Source: Planktothrix sp. FACHB-1365
Lineage (GTDB): Bacteria; Cyanobacteriota; Cyanobacteriia; Cyanobacteriales; Microcoleaceae
Reading direction: 5' to 3'
Assembly: GCF_014697575.1 (NCBI RefSeq)
Contig: NZ_JACJSC010000024.1
Span: 1-64,000, forward strand
DNA: 64,000 nucleotides
The notes below the pieces were generated by a model. The model was not told where the DNA came from. It was given only the letters and a program-made list of their open reading frames with translations, and did not search any database. The position numbers and the translations under genes are program-made. Shown piece by piece: positions 55,601 through 63,784 of this stretch. Positions within the stretch are counted from its first letter, which is position 1. Each line of letters starts with the position of its first letter.

Positions 55601-56756
55601 AATGGCGATGTAGGATTTCTTCAGCCTTCCAACCAAAGATTTTTTCAGCTTGGGGCGACCAGCGTTTGAGGCGAAATTGTTCATCCCATTCAATCACGGC
55701 TAAAGGAGAATTTTCAACATGAAAGGTTAACTGTTGGTGGGCTTTTTGTAATTCGACTTCTGTTTGTTTTTCAGTTTCTGGGGGGTGTTGAAGTTCTCGC
55801 AGCCGTTGTTGTACCCGTTGTTCAATGATCTGCTCTTGTTCATCGAGGAGTTGTTGTTTTTGGACTTCTAAACCCTGAACTTTTTGTTGTAAAAATGTAA
55901 CAATTTCATTCAATTCTGCCGGGTCAAATAAACGCAATAAATTGCTCTGGGTAATAATTCCTAATAATTCTCCTTGATTTCCGGTCACCACTAAGCGGCG
56001 CACCCGATGTTTCTGCATTTGCTGATTGGCCCGCCATAAATTATCATGTTGATGAATCGTCAACAAAGGTTGATTCATCATTTCAAGGGCGGTTAAACCG
56101 GAAATATCTTGGTTTTGGCTTTGAAACCGCAGCAAATCCCGTTCTGTAATTAAACCGACCGGAATTGTGATCGGACTGCTGTTGATGGGAAACTGAGGAG
56201 GACGCTCTTCAACAACAACTAGACAACTAATTTGATGCTGGGCTAAAAGTTTGGCTACGTCTAACACCGGGGTGGAGGGAAAAGCCTGAATTACGGGAGT
56301 TGTCATCACTTCAGCAACGGAACGCAACCGCAACAAATTAATCGGTTGCAACATTTGGCGCAGGGTTTCTCCCGTAATCACCCCTTGCAATTGTCCTTGG
56401 TCATCAACAACCGGTAGATGGCGAATCTGATGTTCCCGCAATAGGGAAATAGTATGATAAATATCTCGATATTCTGCTTGTTTTAAAATTACGACTTCCG
56501 TTGTCATCACCTGTTGCATCTTGATCTCAGCCAAGGGTTGGCTAGAACTGATCAAGTGGATGACATCTCGTTCAGTAAATATCCCGACTAACTGATTCTG
56601 TTGTTGCACCACAACATAACTGGCTGGATAGTAGGGGTTATCATTCATCTGTCTGAGTACCTCTAACACAGGCATCTCAGGACTGACACTCAGAGGCGCT
56701 TTATCCAAAAGTTGATTCAGCGTTGGGATGTAAGACGGTAAACCATTAAGTTCCAT
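49617..56756 (-). CDS. Giant CBS-PAS-GAF sensor histidine kinase (HisKA_2)
   Basis: In this 2379-residue protein, four CBS motifs at about 1-285 (PVLEVLRQMNDNP, HLPVVDDQGQLQGVITGE, LGIITQSNLLRLF) are followed by a coiled stretch. Alternating PAS (about ten, each ending in the D(V/I)(S/T)(D/E)RK/R pattern) and GAF domains (three: about 475-635, 930-1085, 1590-1770) then run to about 2150. A HisKA_2 domain with His in KEIHHRVKNNLLVVSNLLEF and a HATPase (LIVNELVSNTLKHAF, VRDNGIGFPEG) close the chain. The third GAF lacks a chromophore Cys-His motif. No transmembrane segment is seen. A soluble multi-input kinase; cognate regulator unknown. Confidence 0.9.
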   Translation of the reverse strand: MELNGLPSYIPTLNQLLDKAPLSVSPEMPVLEVLRQMNDNPYYPASYVVVQQQNQLVGIFTERDVIHLISSSQPLAEIKMQQVMTTEVVILKQAEYRDIYHTISLLREHQIRHLPVVDDQGQLQGVITGETLRQMLQPINLLRLRSVAEVMTTPVIQAFPSTPVLDVAKLLAQHQISCLVVVEERPPQFPINSSPITIPVGLITERDLLRFQSQNQDISGLTALEMMNQPLLTIHQHDNLWRANQQMQKHRVRRLVVTGNQGELLGIITQSNLLRLFDPAELNEIVTFLQQKVQGLEVQKQQLLDEQEQIIEQRVQQRLRELQHPPETEKQTEVELQKAHQQLTFHVENSPLAVIEWDEQFRLKRWSPQAEKIFGWKAEEILHRHWNQWEFVYPEDLEQVNALASQLLNGEESRNICCNRNYTKDGTLVYCEWYNSVLKNESGQVISLLSLVQDVSVRQTAQGELKRRARQQQVIAELGQYALCQTNLDTLLQKVVILVGQTLGIKYVQIWELLANESTFLLTAGLGWRSGSVGRITVGQGRKSQPGYTLLLKEPIIVEDLRVESRFSGCAFFYNHNIVSGVTVLISGKEKPFGVLGIHTEEERRFTSDEINFLQAIANIIASCVERQQAEEELNRFFNLSLDIFCIATTQGFFKRVNPRMLSLLGYTETELLGQSFLGLIHPDDWANTLLELENLSLGIPSHNFENRYQCKNGSYRWLSWTAMPFDETQYYAVARDVSENKRTEAALRKSEKRYATLAEVSPVGIFHCDIEGNCLYVNQRWCEIAGLTPEEALGQGWTQAIHPEDQAHVKEEWQRLRTDSGQIRETSLQKIQFCCEYRLQRQDGQMTWVYGQAVEELNDQGEIIGYVGTITDISGRKQAEAELKTLNEELEVRVADRTTELSFMNEKLHRQVVELQEIESQLEDKAYQQAIIAELGQKALSEMNLVSLINEIVVQIAKDLNVEYCKVLEYNLEGGFLTLAVWDEPTQHYTLLSHEPLIFNPPIIHQFPDFQDELKFNVSQQQLDLEENDLNHDNFTLLNQGICIPIMGQNYHDLGRVEIYGKKLQLFSEDDVNFLQSVANILATAIERKQAEEVIRQSEQLYRLMADHSTDLISRHTPQGVYLYASPASRSLLGYEPEELVGRSAYELFHPEDLAKINRPHQSSIETADINTIVYRILRKDQDYVWFETTQKKVRDQTGNIQEIVAISRDITDRKQTEEALRFSEERFKITLKNSPIVVFNQDLELRYTWIYNPAGGYAPEAVIGRLDSDIFPPENAVKLIQLKQQVLNTKVGLREEVITNLHNQDIQCYDLTIDPLLDLEGNIIGITGAALDITDRKKAELELQESQRFIQRITDASPNILYIYDLMEKHTIYVNHEITKVLGYTREAILEMGSTVLPDLVHSEDYAQLEIYHQKLATATEDEIFEFEYRMKDIQGNWHWLVSRDTIFARTSDGKPKHILGAATDITERKRVEEKLRLSERAIAYSSNGIVIADARQQDYPIVFVNPAFEKVTGYSAQEAIGKNSRFLQGKDRRQSELKQIKKALEQKKNCNVVLKNYRKDGSLFWNELNISPIYDEAGNLTHYLEIQNDITESKLAEERLGQQVIRERLIATITQRIRESLDLKSILSTMVTEVKQFLKADRVLVYRIYPDSTGTVIAEDVNPEWSSILEQTFSEEIFPSECYPSYINGKIASIANIKENKILPCLVKFLEQFQVQAKLAVPIIENETLWGLLITHQCSQPRQWEEWEISLLQQITSQLAIAIQQSELYEQLQTELKERSLAQQALLVSQERLQYLLSSSPGIIYSSKAKGDYEATFISDNIKTLLGYNVSEFTQPGFWLNHIHPEDINKLINQDLSVLFEQGYASYEYRFKHQDGTYHWMYDQAKLIRDGEGNALEIVGYWIDISDRKQAEERLKATNEQLQAVLDAVPGFVSWISSDLHYLGVNRHLANTYQLQPEDFVGQEIGFIQGSHEFAQFMEQFMCEPYLKTSEVTLETRIQDATRYYLLVAQKYDQDQAAIFIGIDITERKRIEEQLWATTSRLSTLIENLQLGVLVKDECYKIVLTNQAFCNLFKIHESPEKLIGMDGSTFAFEYQNIFSDPAQFIIRNQEVMRRKRVVVNEELSLVDGRTLERDYVPIMIQGASQGHLWMYRDITERKKAEDTLVTSLREKEVLLKEIHHRVKNNLLVVSNLLEFQSDYVQQPELIKVLEDSRNRIYSMALIHEKLYRSTNLEKISFGDYLEDLIDNLFESYNIQDSRVQFELDIEPVGLNIETAQPCGLIVNELVSNTLKHAFPNGRAGIVYLGLHQNEEDKISVTVRDNGIGFPEGVDFRNVESLGMELVCTLTDQLEGTITLDRENGTQFTVSFSELQYRHRL

Positions 56757-56777
56757 TTCAGGGCCATGAGGAGGAGA

Positions 56778-56861
56778 GGGACGGGGGGAAGGGGGATAAG
56801 GGGACGGGGGGACGGGGGGACGGGGGGAAGTTAGGGGTCAGGGGTCAGGGGTCAGGGGTCA
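56778..56861. repeat. G-rich tract plus GGGGTCA heptamer repeat
   Basis: G5-G6 runs with ACG/AA spacers (56778-56828), then four copies of GGGGTCA (56834-56861). The heptamers overlap the last codons of the next minus-strand gene. Confidence 0.85.
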
Positions 56862-57952
56862 GTAATTAGGGGTAAATAAAGAGTCACGAGGGTTTGGTTG
56901 GGGGTAGGAGTTTCTATGAGCAGTTGACCTTGGTGGAGTTCGATGAGTTTTTGGACGATGGCTAATCCTAAGCCGGAGCCTTGTTGTTCATAGAGTTTGC
57001 GTTCAAACTGCATATGGGCACCAATTTGAGCAATTTGTTGAGGATTCATTTCTCGTCCGGTGTTTTTAACCGATAAAACAAATTGACGGTCTTTAACACA
57101 TCCATTAATTTCAATCGGTTCTCCTGGATTGGAAAACTTTAAGGCATTATCAACTAATTCTTCTACCAGTTTTTTCAACCTCATTTCTGCCATAGCGATG
57201 GGAACATCTTGCAAATTCAGAGATAAATCTGCCTCCCGTTTTGCTTCTTGAACCTGACTCATGACTTGTTCAGTAATGGTGTCTTTGGAAGATGCCGTTT
57301 TATACTGACGTAAGGCAGCAATTCGTTTGGGTTCGGTGGCAATCAGTTCTAATTCAGCATAGAGGAGAAAATTCATGATCAACCGATATAAGCGTTGACC
57401 GGATAAAGAAATCTGCTCGACCATTTCCCGAATTTCCTGGGTATCCATAAAGTCTAATTCATGGAGTAGAAATTCCGTTGAAGCGAGAATTCCATTCAGA
57501 GGGGTTCTTAATTCATGGGGAAGAGAATGGGTAATATTGCTGCGAAGTTCCTGTAATTGTTGTTGAGATGCTTTTTGAACAACCGCTTGTTTTTCCAGTC
57601 GAGTCGAAATTGCTTTTAACAATTCCGAGGGGGTAAAAGGTTTAGTTAAATAATCATCAGCCCCTAATTCCATTCCTTTCCTTAAATCCAATTTATCAGC
57701 TTTTGCGGTTAGGAAAATAAACGGAATCATCATGGTTTCTGGTTCTTTCCGCAATGCTTCTATTACCCCATAGCCATCGAGTTCTGGCATCATCACATCA
57801 CATAAGATTAAATCGGGATGAGTGCTTTGGGCAATTGCTAAACCGATTTTTCCATTCTCGGCGGATAAGGTTTCAAACTCTTCTATTTCTAAAAGTTCTA
57901 CGATATTTTCTCGGATGGATTCTTCATTCTCAATCACTAATATCTTGGTCAT
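56852..57952 (-). CDS. Response regulator-histidine kinase hybrid (REC-HisKA-HATPase)
   Basis: In this 366-residue protein the REC domain (1-120) has Asp52 in LILCDVMMPELDG and Lys104 in YLTKPF. HisKA has His146 in HSLPHELRTPLNGI, and HATPase has VDNALKFSNPG and GSGLGLAIVQKLIELHQG. REC first, then kinase, is common in cyanobacterial hybrid kinases that pass signals on. It lies between the giant sensor kinase and a REC-GGDEF-EAL gene, all minus. The last residues, LITDP, come from a GGGGTCA repeat. Confidence 0.92.
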   Translation of the reverse strand: MTKILVIENEESIRENIVELLEIEEFETLSAENGKIGLAIAQSTHPDLILCDVMMPELDGYGVIEALRKEPETMMIPFIFLTAKADKLDLRKGMELGADDYLTKPFTPSELLKAISTRLEKQAVVQKASQQQLQELRSNITHSLPHELRTPLNGILASTEFLLHELDFMDTQEIREMVEQISLSGQRLYRLIMNFLLYAELELIATEPKRIAALRQYKTASSKDTITEQVMSQVQEAKREADLSLNLQDVPIAMAEMRLKKLVEELVDNALKFSNPGEPIEINGCVKDRQFVLSVKNTGREMNPQQIAQIGAHMQFERKLYEQQGSGLGLAIVQKLIELHQGQLLIETPTPNQTLVTLYLPLITDP

Positions 57953-57981
57953 TTTAATGTCCTCAATGATTCTAATTAATG

Positions 57982-59748
57982 TTAGGAATTCGGTTGAGAA
58001 AGTTTTAATTTTCGTCCGCTTTTAACTAAGGCTTGAAACTCTTCTAAATTGAGAGGACGACTGAATAAATATCCCTGAATTTCATTACAATTAAACTCAT
58101 TCAAGAGATCTAACTCTTCTTGGGTTTCAACTCCTTCAGCAATCACTTTTAAATTTAAAAGATGCGCCATTGAAATTAAAGATTGGGTAATAGCTGCATT
58201 GATTTTATTATTATGGAGATTCCGAACGAAGCATTGATCGATTTTCAGTACATCAAACGGAAACTTTTGCAGATAGTTGAGAGAAGAATATCCTGTCCCA
58301 AAATCATCAATGGCTATTTTTAAACCCAGGGCTTTTAAAGCTTGCAATTGTTGGATGGATAATTCCGCATCTCGAATTAACAAACTTTCGGTTAATTCTA
58401 ATTCTAAATAATCCGGTTCACAGCCGGTGTTGAGTAAAACTTGCACTAATTTTTGGCGCAAGTTAGCCGTTCGGAATTGACGACCCGATAAGTTAACGGC
58501 TACCCGTAAACAGCCTAACCCTTGAGAGCGCCATGCTTTACTATCTTTACAAGCTTGATATAAAACCCATTCTCCAATCGGTTCAATTAAACCCGTTTCT
58601 TCCGCAATCGGAATAAATTTCATCGGGGAAATCATTCCTTGTTGGGGATGTTTCCAGCGCAGTAATGCTTCTGCCCCGACAATGTTTCCTGTTTTTAAAC
58701 TGACTTGCGGTTGATAGTAAAGTTGAAATTCTTCCCTTTCTAAAGCATACCGCAGGGCGACTTCTAAATCAATCCGTTCTGAGAGTTCATGATCACAGGT
58801 AGGGGTATAAAAGGTATAGTGATTTCCTCCTTGTTGCTTGACGTCATTCATGGCTTGTTTGGCCGCCCGCAGCAGTTGTTGAATCTCCCGACCGTCTTGG
58901 GGATAGAGTGCAATTCCAGTGCTAATGGTGATGAAGACTTCCCGGTTCATTAAAACAAAGGGTTTAGAAATGATTTTTTGTAATCCTTCTAGGGTGGTTT
59001 TAAGCAGTTTTTTATCTAAAATTGGGGCTAGTAAAATTGCAAATTGATCGGCATTGAGATGGGTAATAATATTTTCAGCAGATAAACTCTTTCTGAGCCG
59101 TTCTCCTACCTCTTTTAAGAGTAAATCTCCGCTTTCATAGTCAAAAAGATCATTAATTCGGCTAAATCGATCTACCCCTAAACAGAGAACGGGAATCATG
59201 CCTTGGTACTTCCAATTTTCATCTGTCCCCGATAAGGATGCTAATTGATGCAGCATTTGTTGGAAATATTCCAACAAAGATAAACGGTTGGGTAAACTTG
59301 TGGTACTATCTTGATAAATGAATTGATTGAGTTTAGCTTCAGCTACTTTTAATTCGCTAGTATAACGATCTTTTAATATCGTGTGTTTTTCTAAACGAAT
59401 CACAATCGCTTTGAGTAATTCTGTGGCGGTACAGGGTTTAGTCAAATAATCATCAGCCCCAAGCTGCATTCCTTTCCGCAGGTCTCCTAAATCAGCTTTT
59501 GCTGTTAAGAAAATGAAGGGAATGGTCGCTGTCAGGGGGTTTTCTTGTAACTTGAGGAGAACCCCATAACCGTCGAGTTCTGGCATCATCACATCACACA
59601 AAATTAAATCTGGTTGATGTTGACTCGCCAGTTGCACCCCGATTTTACCGTCTTCGGCATTGAAAACTTCAAAGTCTTCAGATTCGAGAAGTTCTACAAT
59701 ATTATCTCGAATTAAATCTTCATCTTCAATCACAAGAATTTTAGTCAT
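57982..59748 (-). CDS. Response regulator with degenerate GGDEF and intact-looking EAL domain
   Basis: From the ATG at 59748 (MTKILVIEDEDLIRDN) the protein has 588 residues. REC has Asp52 (LILCDVMMPELDG). The GGDEF domain (about 150-310) has LNADQF where GG(D/E)EF is expected, so cyclase activity is unlikely. The EAL domain (about 330-575) has EALLRWKHP, ELTESLLI, IDDFGTGYSSLNYLQ and AEGVETQEEL. It probably hydrolyses c-di-GMP under REC control. Its start overlaps the stop of the upstream REC gene by 8 bp, so the two are translationally coupled. Confidence 0.92.
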   Translation of the reverse strand: MTKILVIEDEDLIRDNIVELLESEDFEVFNAEDGKIGVQLASQHQPDLILCDVMMPELDGYGVLLKLQENPLTATIPFIFLTAKADLGDLRKGMQLGADDYLTKPCTATELLKAIVIRLEKHTILKDRYTSELKVAEAKLNQFIYQDSTTSLPNRLSLLEYFQQMLHQLASLSGTDENWKYQGMIPVLCLGVDRFSRINDLFDYESGDLLLKEVGERLRKSLSAENIITHLNADQFAILLAPILDKKLLKTTLEGLQKIISKPFVLMNREVFITISTGIALYPQDGREIQQLLRAAKQAMNDVKQQGGNHYTFYTPTCDHELSERIDLEVALRYALEREEFQLYYQPQVSLKTGNIVGAEALLRWKHPQQGMISPMKFIPIAEETGLIEPIGEWVLYQACKDSKAWRSQGLGCLRVAVNLSGRQFRTANLRQKLVQVLLNTGCEPDYLELELTESLLIRDAELSIQQLQALKALGLKIAIDDFGTGYSSLNYLQKFPFDVLKIDQCFVRNLHNNKINAAITQSLISMAHLLNLKVIAEGVETQEELDLLNEFNCNEIQGYLFSRPLNLEEFQALVKSGRKLKLSQPNS

Positions 59749-60472
59749 AGTTGTTTCTCTGTAATACATTGAGTTTGCGAATGAATTTAATATTTTCTGG
59801 GGTTAATATCGTTTTTAAGTCTGAAATCTGATTGAGGATACTCACTTCCCGCGCACATTCTTCTTGGAGAATTTTTAAGTAACGTTGTTGTTTTAACGCT
59901 AAATCAGGTACTTGATTGGCTTGGGTTGATAATAAGTTTAACATTTGAACTGCTAAACTAATATTAGACATCGGGTTACTTAGTTCTTCTGATAGCCGCG
60001 TTAACAGTTCTTCCTGGGTTTTGCTGAGTTGCTCAAGTTCAGAAACTTTCTGTTTAAGTTGATTGGCACGTTCTCGTTCCTCCGCATATTGGAATAAATA
60101 CTGTTGTTGTTTTTTTAATCGGGCGCGAATGGTACTCAAAAGTTCTATCGGTGTAAAGGGTTTTGTGATGTAGTCATCCGCCCCTAATTCCATTCCTAAC
60201 CGCAAATCCCTGCGTTCAGCTTTAGCGGTCATAAAAATAAATGGAATATTGGCGAGAAGGGGTTGTTTTTGCATCTCGGTGAGAACAGTATACCCATCAA
60301 TATCCGGCATGATAATATCACAGAGAATTAAGTTGGGTTGATACTCGGAAGCTAACTTAATCCCTAATTGACCTTGAGCCGCATCTAAAACTTGGAATTC
60401 TTCAGATAAAAGTAACTCCATTATATTTTCTCGAATGGTATCTTCATCTTCAATAATCAAAACTTTATTCAT
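59741..60472 (-). CDS. Response regulator with a coiled-coil and HisKA-like stub, no ATPase domain
   Basis: The 243-residue protein is REC (1-120, Asp52 in LILCDIIMPDIDG) followed by a coiled coil (about 120-155, ERERANQLKQKVSELEQL) and a HisKA-like helix pair lacking the His (LSEELSNPMSNISLAV). The HATPase part is absent. The tail is basic. It overlaps the REC-GGDEF-EAL start. It probably acts as a phospho-acceptor or adaptor rather than a kinase; a kinase that lost its ATPase is also possible. Confidence 0.85.
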   Translation of the reverse strand: MNKVLIIEDEDTIRENIMELLLSEEFQVLDAAQGQLGIKLASEYQPNLILCDIIMPDIDGYTVLTEMQKQPLLANIPFIFMTAKAERRDLRLGMELGADDYITKPFTPIELLSTIRARLKKQQQYLFQYAEERERANQLKQKVSELEQLSKTQEELLTRLSEELSNPMSNISLAVQMLNLLSTQANQVPDLALKQQRYLKILQEECAREVSILNQISDLKTILTPENIKFIRKLNVLQRNNYD

Positions 60473-60477
60473 AAAAT

Positions 60478-60720
60478 TTATTGATTTCCCTCCAGGGATA
60501 ATTTGATGGTAAATTGTGTTTCTGCTCCGAGGATGGTTTCGATCAAAATACTGCCCCGATGAGCTTTTAAAAAGGCACGATCAACTTTTAAAAAGGGTTT
60601 AATCCTTAATCAACCGAGTCCAGCGCCGGAAATATTTCCTGCATTTGAACTGCAATAAAATTTGTTAAATATTTTTTGGGGGTTTCAGGAATTCCAATTT
60701 CTTAAGCTTGGGCTTTAAAA
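60478..60720 (-). pseudogene. Remnant of a histidine kinase ATPase domain
   Basis: Minus-strand reading in shifting frames gives pieces of one HATPase C-terminus: GIPETPKKYL, FYCSSNAGNISGAGLG (the G2-type box), then after a stop and frame change HRGSILIETILGAETQFTIK. Order and spacing match the end of a kinase, but frameshifts and stops break it. It lies 5 bp upstream of the REC-stub gene. It is a decayed kinase gene whose N-terminus is not visible in this window. Confidence 0.75.
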
Positions 60721-60911
60721 TGAATTGTTGGGCATCCTGAAAAATCTCCAGTCCGATTATAGCACGTTTCGCTGCATCGCTAACCCCTTGATCAACCCTT
60801 GATTGAAAATCAGATTTAACATATCTTAATCAGTACCGACATCTAAAATAGATCTTTAACGAAGAGTTCGGTTTTAATCAACTGTATAATTACTGATAAT
60901 ACTACAACTTG

Positions 60912-60917
60912 AGGAGG
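60912..60917 (+). promoter_or_regulatory. Shine-Dalgarno AGGAGG fixing a TTG start
   Basis: AGGAGG lies 8 nt before the TTG at 60926, supporting that unusual start for the phytochrome gene. Confidence 0.75.
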
Positions 60918-60925
60918 CCTATTCC

Positions 60926-63235
60926 TTGAATTCCCATAACTTTAACTTACCATCGATGACACAATTTGACCTTTTTCCTGAACCTTTAAGTTTAAACAAC
61001 TGTGATCGAGAGCTTATTCATCTTCCGGGCACAATTCAATCTCATGGAATTTTGTTTGTGTTATCCAATCCCGACCTCAATATTCTTCAAGTTAGTAATA
61101 ATACAGAGGTTTATTTAGGGATTCCACCCGAACAATGTTTAGGACAACCCCTATCTTTTCTATTTGCCTCAGAGCAACTTTTTGCCCTGCAAGAGTGTTT
61201 AGAAGAAACCTTTGATCAGGTTAATCCGGTACAACTTCAGGTGCACATTAATCAAGATATTAAAAGATTCCAAGGGATTATTCACCGTTCTCCTCAAAAT
61301 TATTTAATTTTAGAATTAGAACCAACAAGTGAAAAAGAACCGCCCAATTTCTTTAATTTTTATGAATTGACTAAAAAGGTATTTTTGAAACTGCAAAAAA
61401 CAACAACTCTTGCTGAAATTTGTGAAGTTTTAATCCAACACATCCGAAAAATTACGGGGTTTGATCGAGTCATGATTTATCGGTTTTCTCCCGATGGTTC
61501 AGGAACGGTCATTGCCGAAGAAAAGCGAGAGGATTTAGAACCTTATCTGGGATTACATTATCCTGATTCTGATATTCCTAAACAAGCAAAACAACTCTAT
61601 ATTGTCAATGGATTGCGATTAATTCCTGATATTAATTATCAACCTGTTCCTATTATTTCTATGCCATCGGATACAGCAACAGAACCCCTCGATTTAAGCT
61701 TTAGTGTGTTGAGGAGTGTCTCTCCCATTCATCGAGAATATTTAAAGAATATGGGAGTCGCAGCATCTCTGTCAATTTCAATTGTTAACAATAATCAACT
61801 TTGGGGATTAATTGCCTGTCATCATTACAGCCCTAAATTTCTTTCCTATAGCCTGAGAACGGTGTGTGAATTTCTGGGACAAGCGATGTCTTTAGAGTTA
61901 CCGACTAAGGTAGAAAATGAAAATTTAGATTACAAACTATCCCTAAAATCTCTGCAAACGAAATTTACAGATATTATGGTTCAGGCAGAAACGGTCATGG
62001 ATGCTTTACTGCAAAATCAAGAAGATCTCCTGAAATTAATGGCGGCAGAAGGGGCGGTTTTTGTTCAAGATGAGCATTTAATTTCCCTAGGACAAACCCC
62101 TGCAATTTCAGAGTTAGAACCCTTGATTCTGTGGTTATCTGATCAATTTAAAAATCATACGTTTGTTACCGATTCCCTCTCAAGGGTGTACCCTCCAGCG
62201 GCAAATTTTCAGGCGGTTGCTAGTGGTTTACTGGCAATTTCCATTACCAAAATTAAACGAAATTTTATTTTATGGTTTCGTCCTGAACAATTACAATATG
62301 TGAACTGGGCGGGAAATCCTGATAAACCAAAACGAATTGAAGAAGATGGCAGTTTAACAATTTTTCCACGTAAATCCTTTGCTTTGTGGCAAGAAACGGT
62401 TCAAGGAAAGTCCTTACCTTGGCAACCTTTTGAAATCGAAGCCGCCTTAGAAGTCAGAAGTGCCTTAGTTAGTATTATTTTACAGAAAGCTGACGAACTG
62501 GCTGCGATAAATTTAGATTTACAACGCACCAATAGTGAGTTAGATGCCTTTGTTTATATTGCTTCCCATGATTTAAAAGAACCCTTGCGGGGAATTCATA
62601 ATTATTCTACCTTTTTATTAGAAGATTATGGTCAAATTCTCGATGAGGATGGAGTTTATAAACTGCAAACCTTAGTCGATTTGACGAAACGGATGGAGGA
62701 TTTAATCAATTCTCTATTACATTTTTCTCGCCTGGGGCGACAGGAATTGAAGCTGAATCCGTTAGATTTGAATAAGTTAATCCCTCAGATTGTAGAATTG
62801 TTTCAAATGAGTTATGTAGCCGATACAATCAATATTGTGATTCCTCGACCTTTACCCTTGATTCGAGGGGATAAAATTTTAATTCAAGAAGTCTTGACAA
62901 ATTTAATCAGTAATGGATTAAAATATAATGAGCAGTTCATCAAATCTGTCGAAATTGGCTATTTAGATCCAGAACTCGTGATCACTGAAGAAACTCAACC
63001 GATTTTAACGTTGTATATTCGGGATAATGGGATTGGAATTCCTCCCAAGCATCATGACACTATTTTCAGAATTTTTAAACGGCTTCATGCACGGACTCAA
63101 TATGGAGGCGGAACAGGAGCGGGATTAACAATTGTTAAAAAAATTATTGAACGACATGGGGGAACAATTTGGCTTAATTCTATTCCCCATGAAGGGACAA
63201 CCTTTTACTTTACACTTCCTTATTTTTTAGGATAA
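60926..63235 (+). CDS. Bacteriophytochrome-type histidine kinase
   Basis: The 769-residue protein has PAS-GAF-PHY-HisKA-HATPase domains. The presumed biliverdin-linking Cys26 is in LNNCDRELIHLPGTIQSHG, the N-terminal position of BphP proteins. The GAF (about 150-320) has YPDSDIPKQA and SPIHREYLKNMG with no Cys before His, so the plant/Cph1 Cys is absent. LWGLIACHHYS is typical. PHY about 345-510; His near 548 in YIASHDLKEPLRG; HATPase NLISNGLKYN and GGGTGAGLTIVKKI. It should sense red/far-red light. The next gene is its likely regulator, 28 bp away. Confidence 0.94.
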   Translation: MNSHNFNLPSMTQFDLFPEPLSLNNCDRELIHLPGTIQSHGILFVLSNPDLNILQVSNNTEVYLGIPPEQCLGQPLSFLFASEQLFALQECLEETFDQVNPVQLQVHINQDIKRFQGIIHRSPQNYLILELEPTSEKEPPNFFNFYELTKKVFLKLQKTTTLAEICEVLIQHIRKITGFDRVMIYRFSPDGSGTVIAEEKREDLEPYLGLHYPDSDIPKQAKQLYIVNGLRLIPDINYQPVPIISMPSDTATEPLDLSFSVLRSVSPIHREYLKNMGVAASLSISIVNNNQLWGLIACHHYSPKFLSYSLRTVCEFLGQAMSLELPTKVENENLDYKLSLKSLQTKFTDIMVQAETVMDALLQNQEDLLKLMAAEGAVFVQDEHLISLGQTPAISELEPLILWLSDQFKNHTFVTDSLSRVYPPAANFQAVASGLLAISITKIKRNFILWFRPEQLQYVNWAGNPDKPKRIEEDGSLTIFPRKSFALWQETVQGKSLPWQPFEIEAALEVRSALVSIILQKADELAAINLDLQRTNSELDAFVYIASHDLKEPLRGIHNYSTFLLEDYGQILDEDGVYKLQTLVDLTKRMEDLINSLLHFSRLGRQELKLNPLDLNKLIPQIVELFQMSYVADTINIVIPRPLPLIRGDKILIQEVLTNLISNGLKYNEQFIKSVEIGYLDPELVITEETQPILTLYIRDNGIGIPPKHHDTIFRIFKRLHARTQYGGGTGAGLTIVKKIIERHGGTIWLNSIPHEGTTFYFTLPYFLG

Positions 63236-63263
63236 ATTATTAGAAAGAGGCTGAGGAAAGTGA

Positions 63264-63698
63264 ATGCAATATCAAAGAACGATATTAGTGGTTGAGGATA
63301 GTGATGAAGACTTCACCGCATTCAAACGGGTGATGCGACAGTTATCCTATTCTAATCGGATTTATAGGGTTATGGATGGAGACGATGCGTTAGCTTATTT
63401 GTATCATCAAGATTATTATTCTAATCCCGATATCGCACCTGTTCCAGATTTAATTCTTCTGGATCTGAACTTACCGGGAACGGATGGTCGGGAGGTTATT
63501 TACCAGGTAAAACAAGATATAATCCTAAAAAGTATCCCGATTATTGTCTTAACCTCATCTTCCAACCCTAAAGATATAGAAACCTGCTATCTCTACGGAG
63601 CTAATAGTTATCTGTTAAAACCTTTAGGTATAGATGAATTCAAACAGACCATCAAGCATTTTCTTCATTATTGGCTAGAAGTTTCTCTACTGCGGTAA
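63264..63698 (+). CDS. Rcp1-like response regulator
   Basis: The 144-residue single REC domain has ILVVEDSDEDFTAFKRVMR, Asp67 in DLILLDLNLPGTDG, Thr/Ser in IVLTSSSN and Lys in YLLKP. The long LNLPGxDG loop and final HYWL helix match Rcp1, the partner of cyanobacterial phytochromes. It lies 28 bp after the phytochrome gene in the same direction. Confidence 0.9.
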   Translation: MQYQRTILVVEDSDEDFTAFKRVMRQLSYSNRIYRVMDGDDALAYLYHQDYYSNPDIAPVPDLILLDLNLPGTDGREVIYQVKQDIILKSIPIIVLTSSSNPKDIETCYLYGANSYLLKPLGIDEFKQTIKHFLHYWLEVSLLR

Positions 63699-63784
63699 AA
63701 CTTTTTAACGAAACCCATTCGTCTTGTACAATTATTAGAAACGATACAAACTTTCTTCTCAAAATCTTGTTAAAGGAGTTAAGA

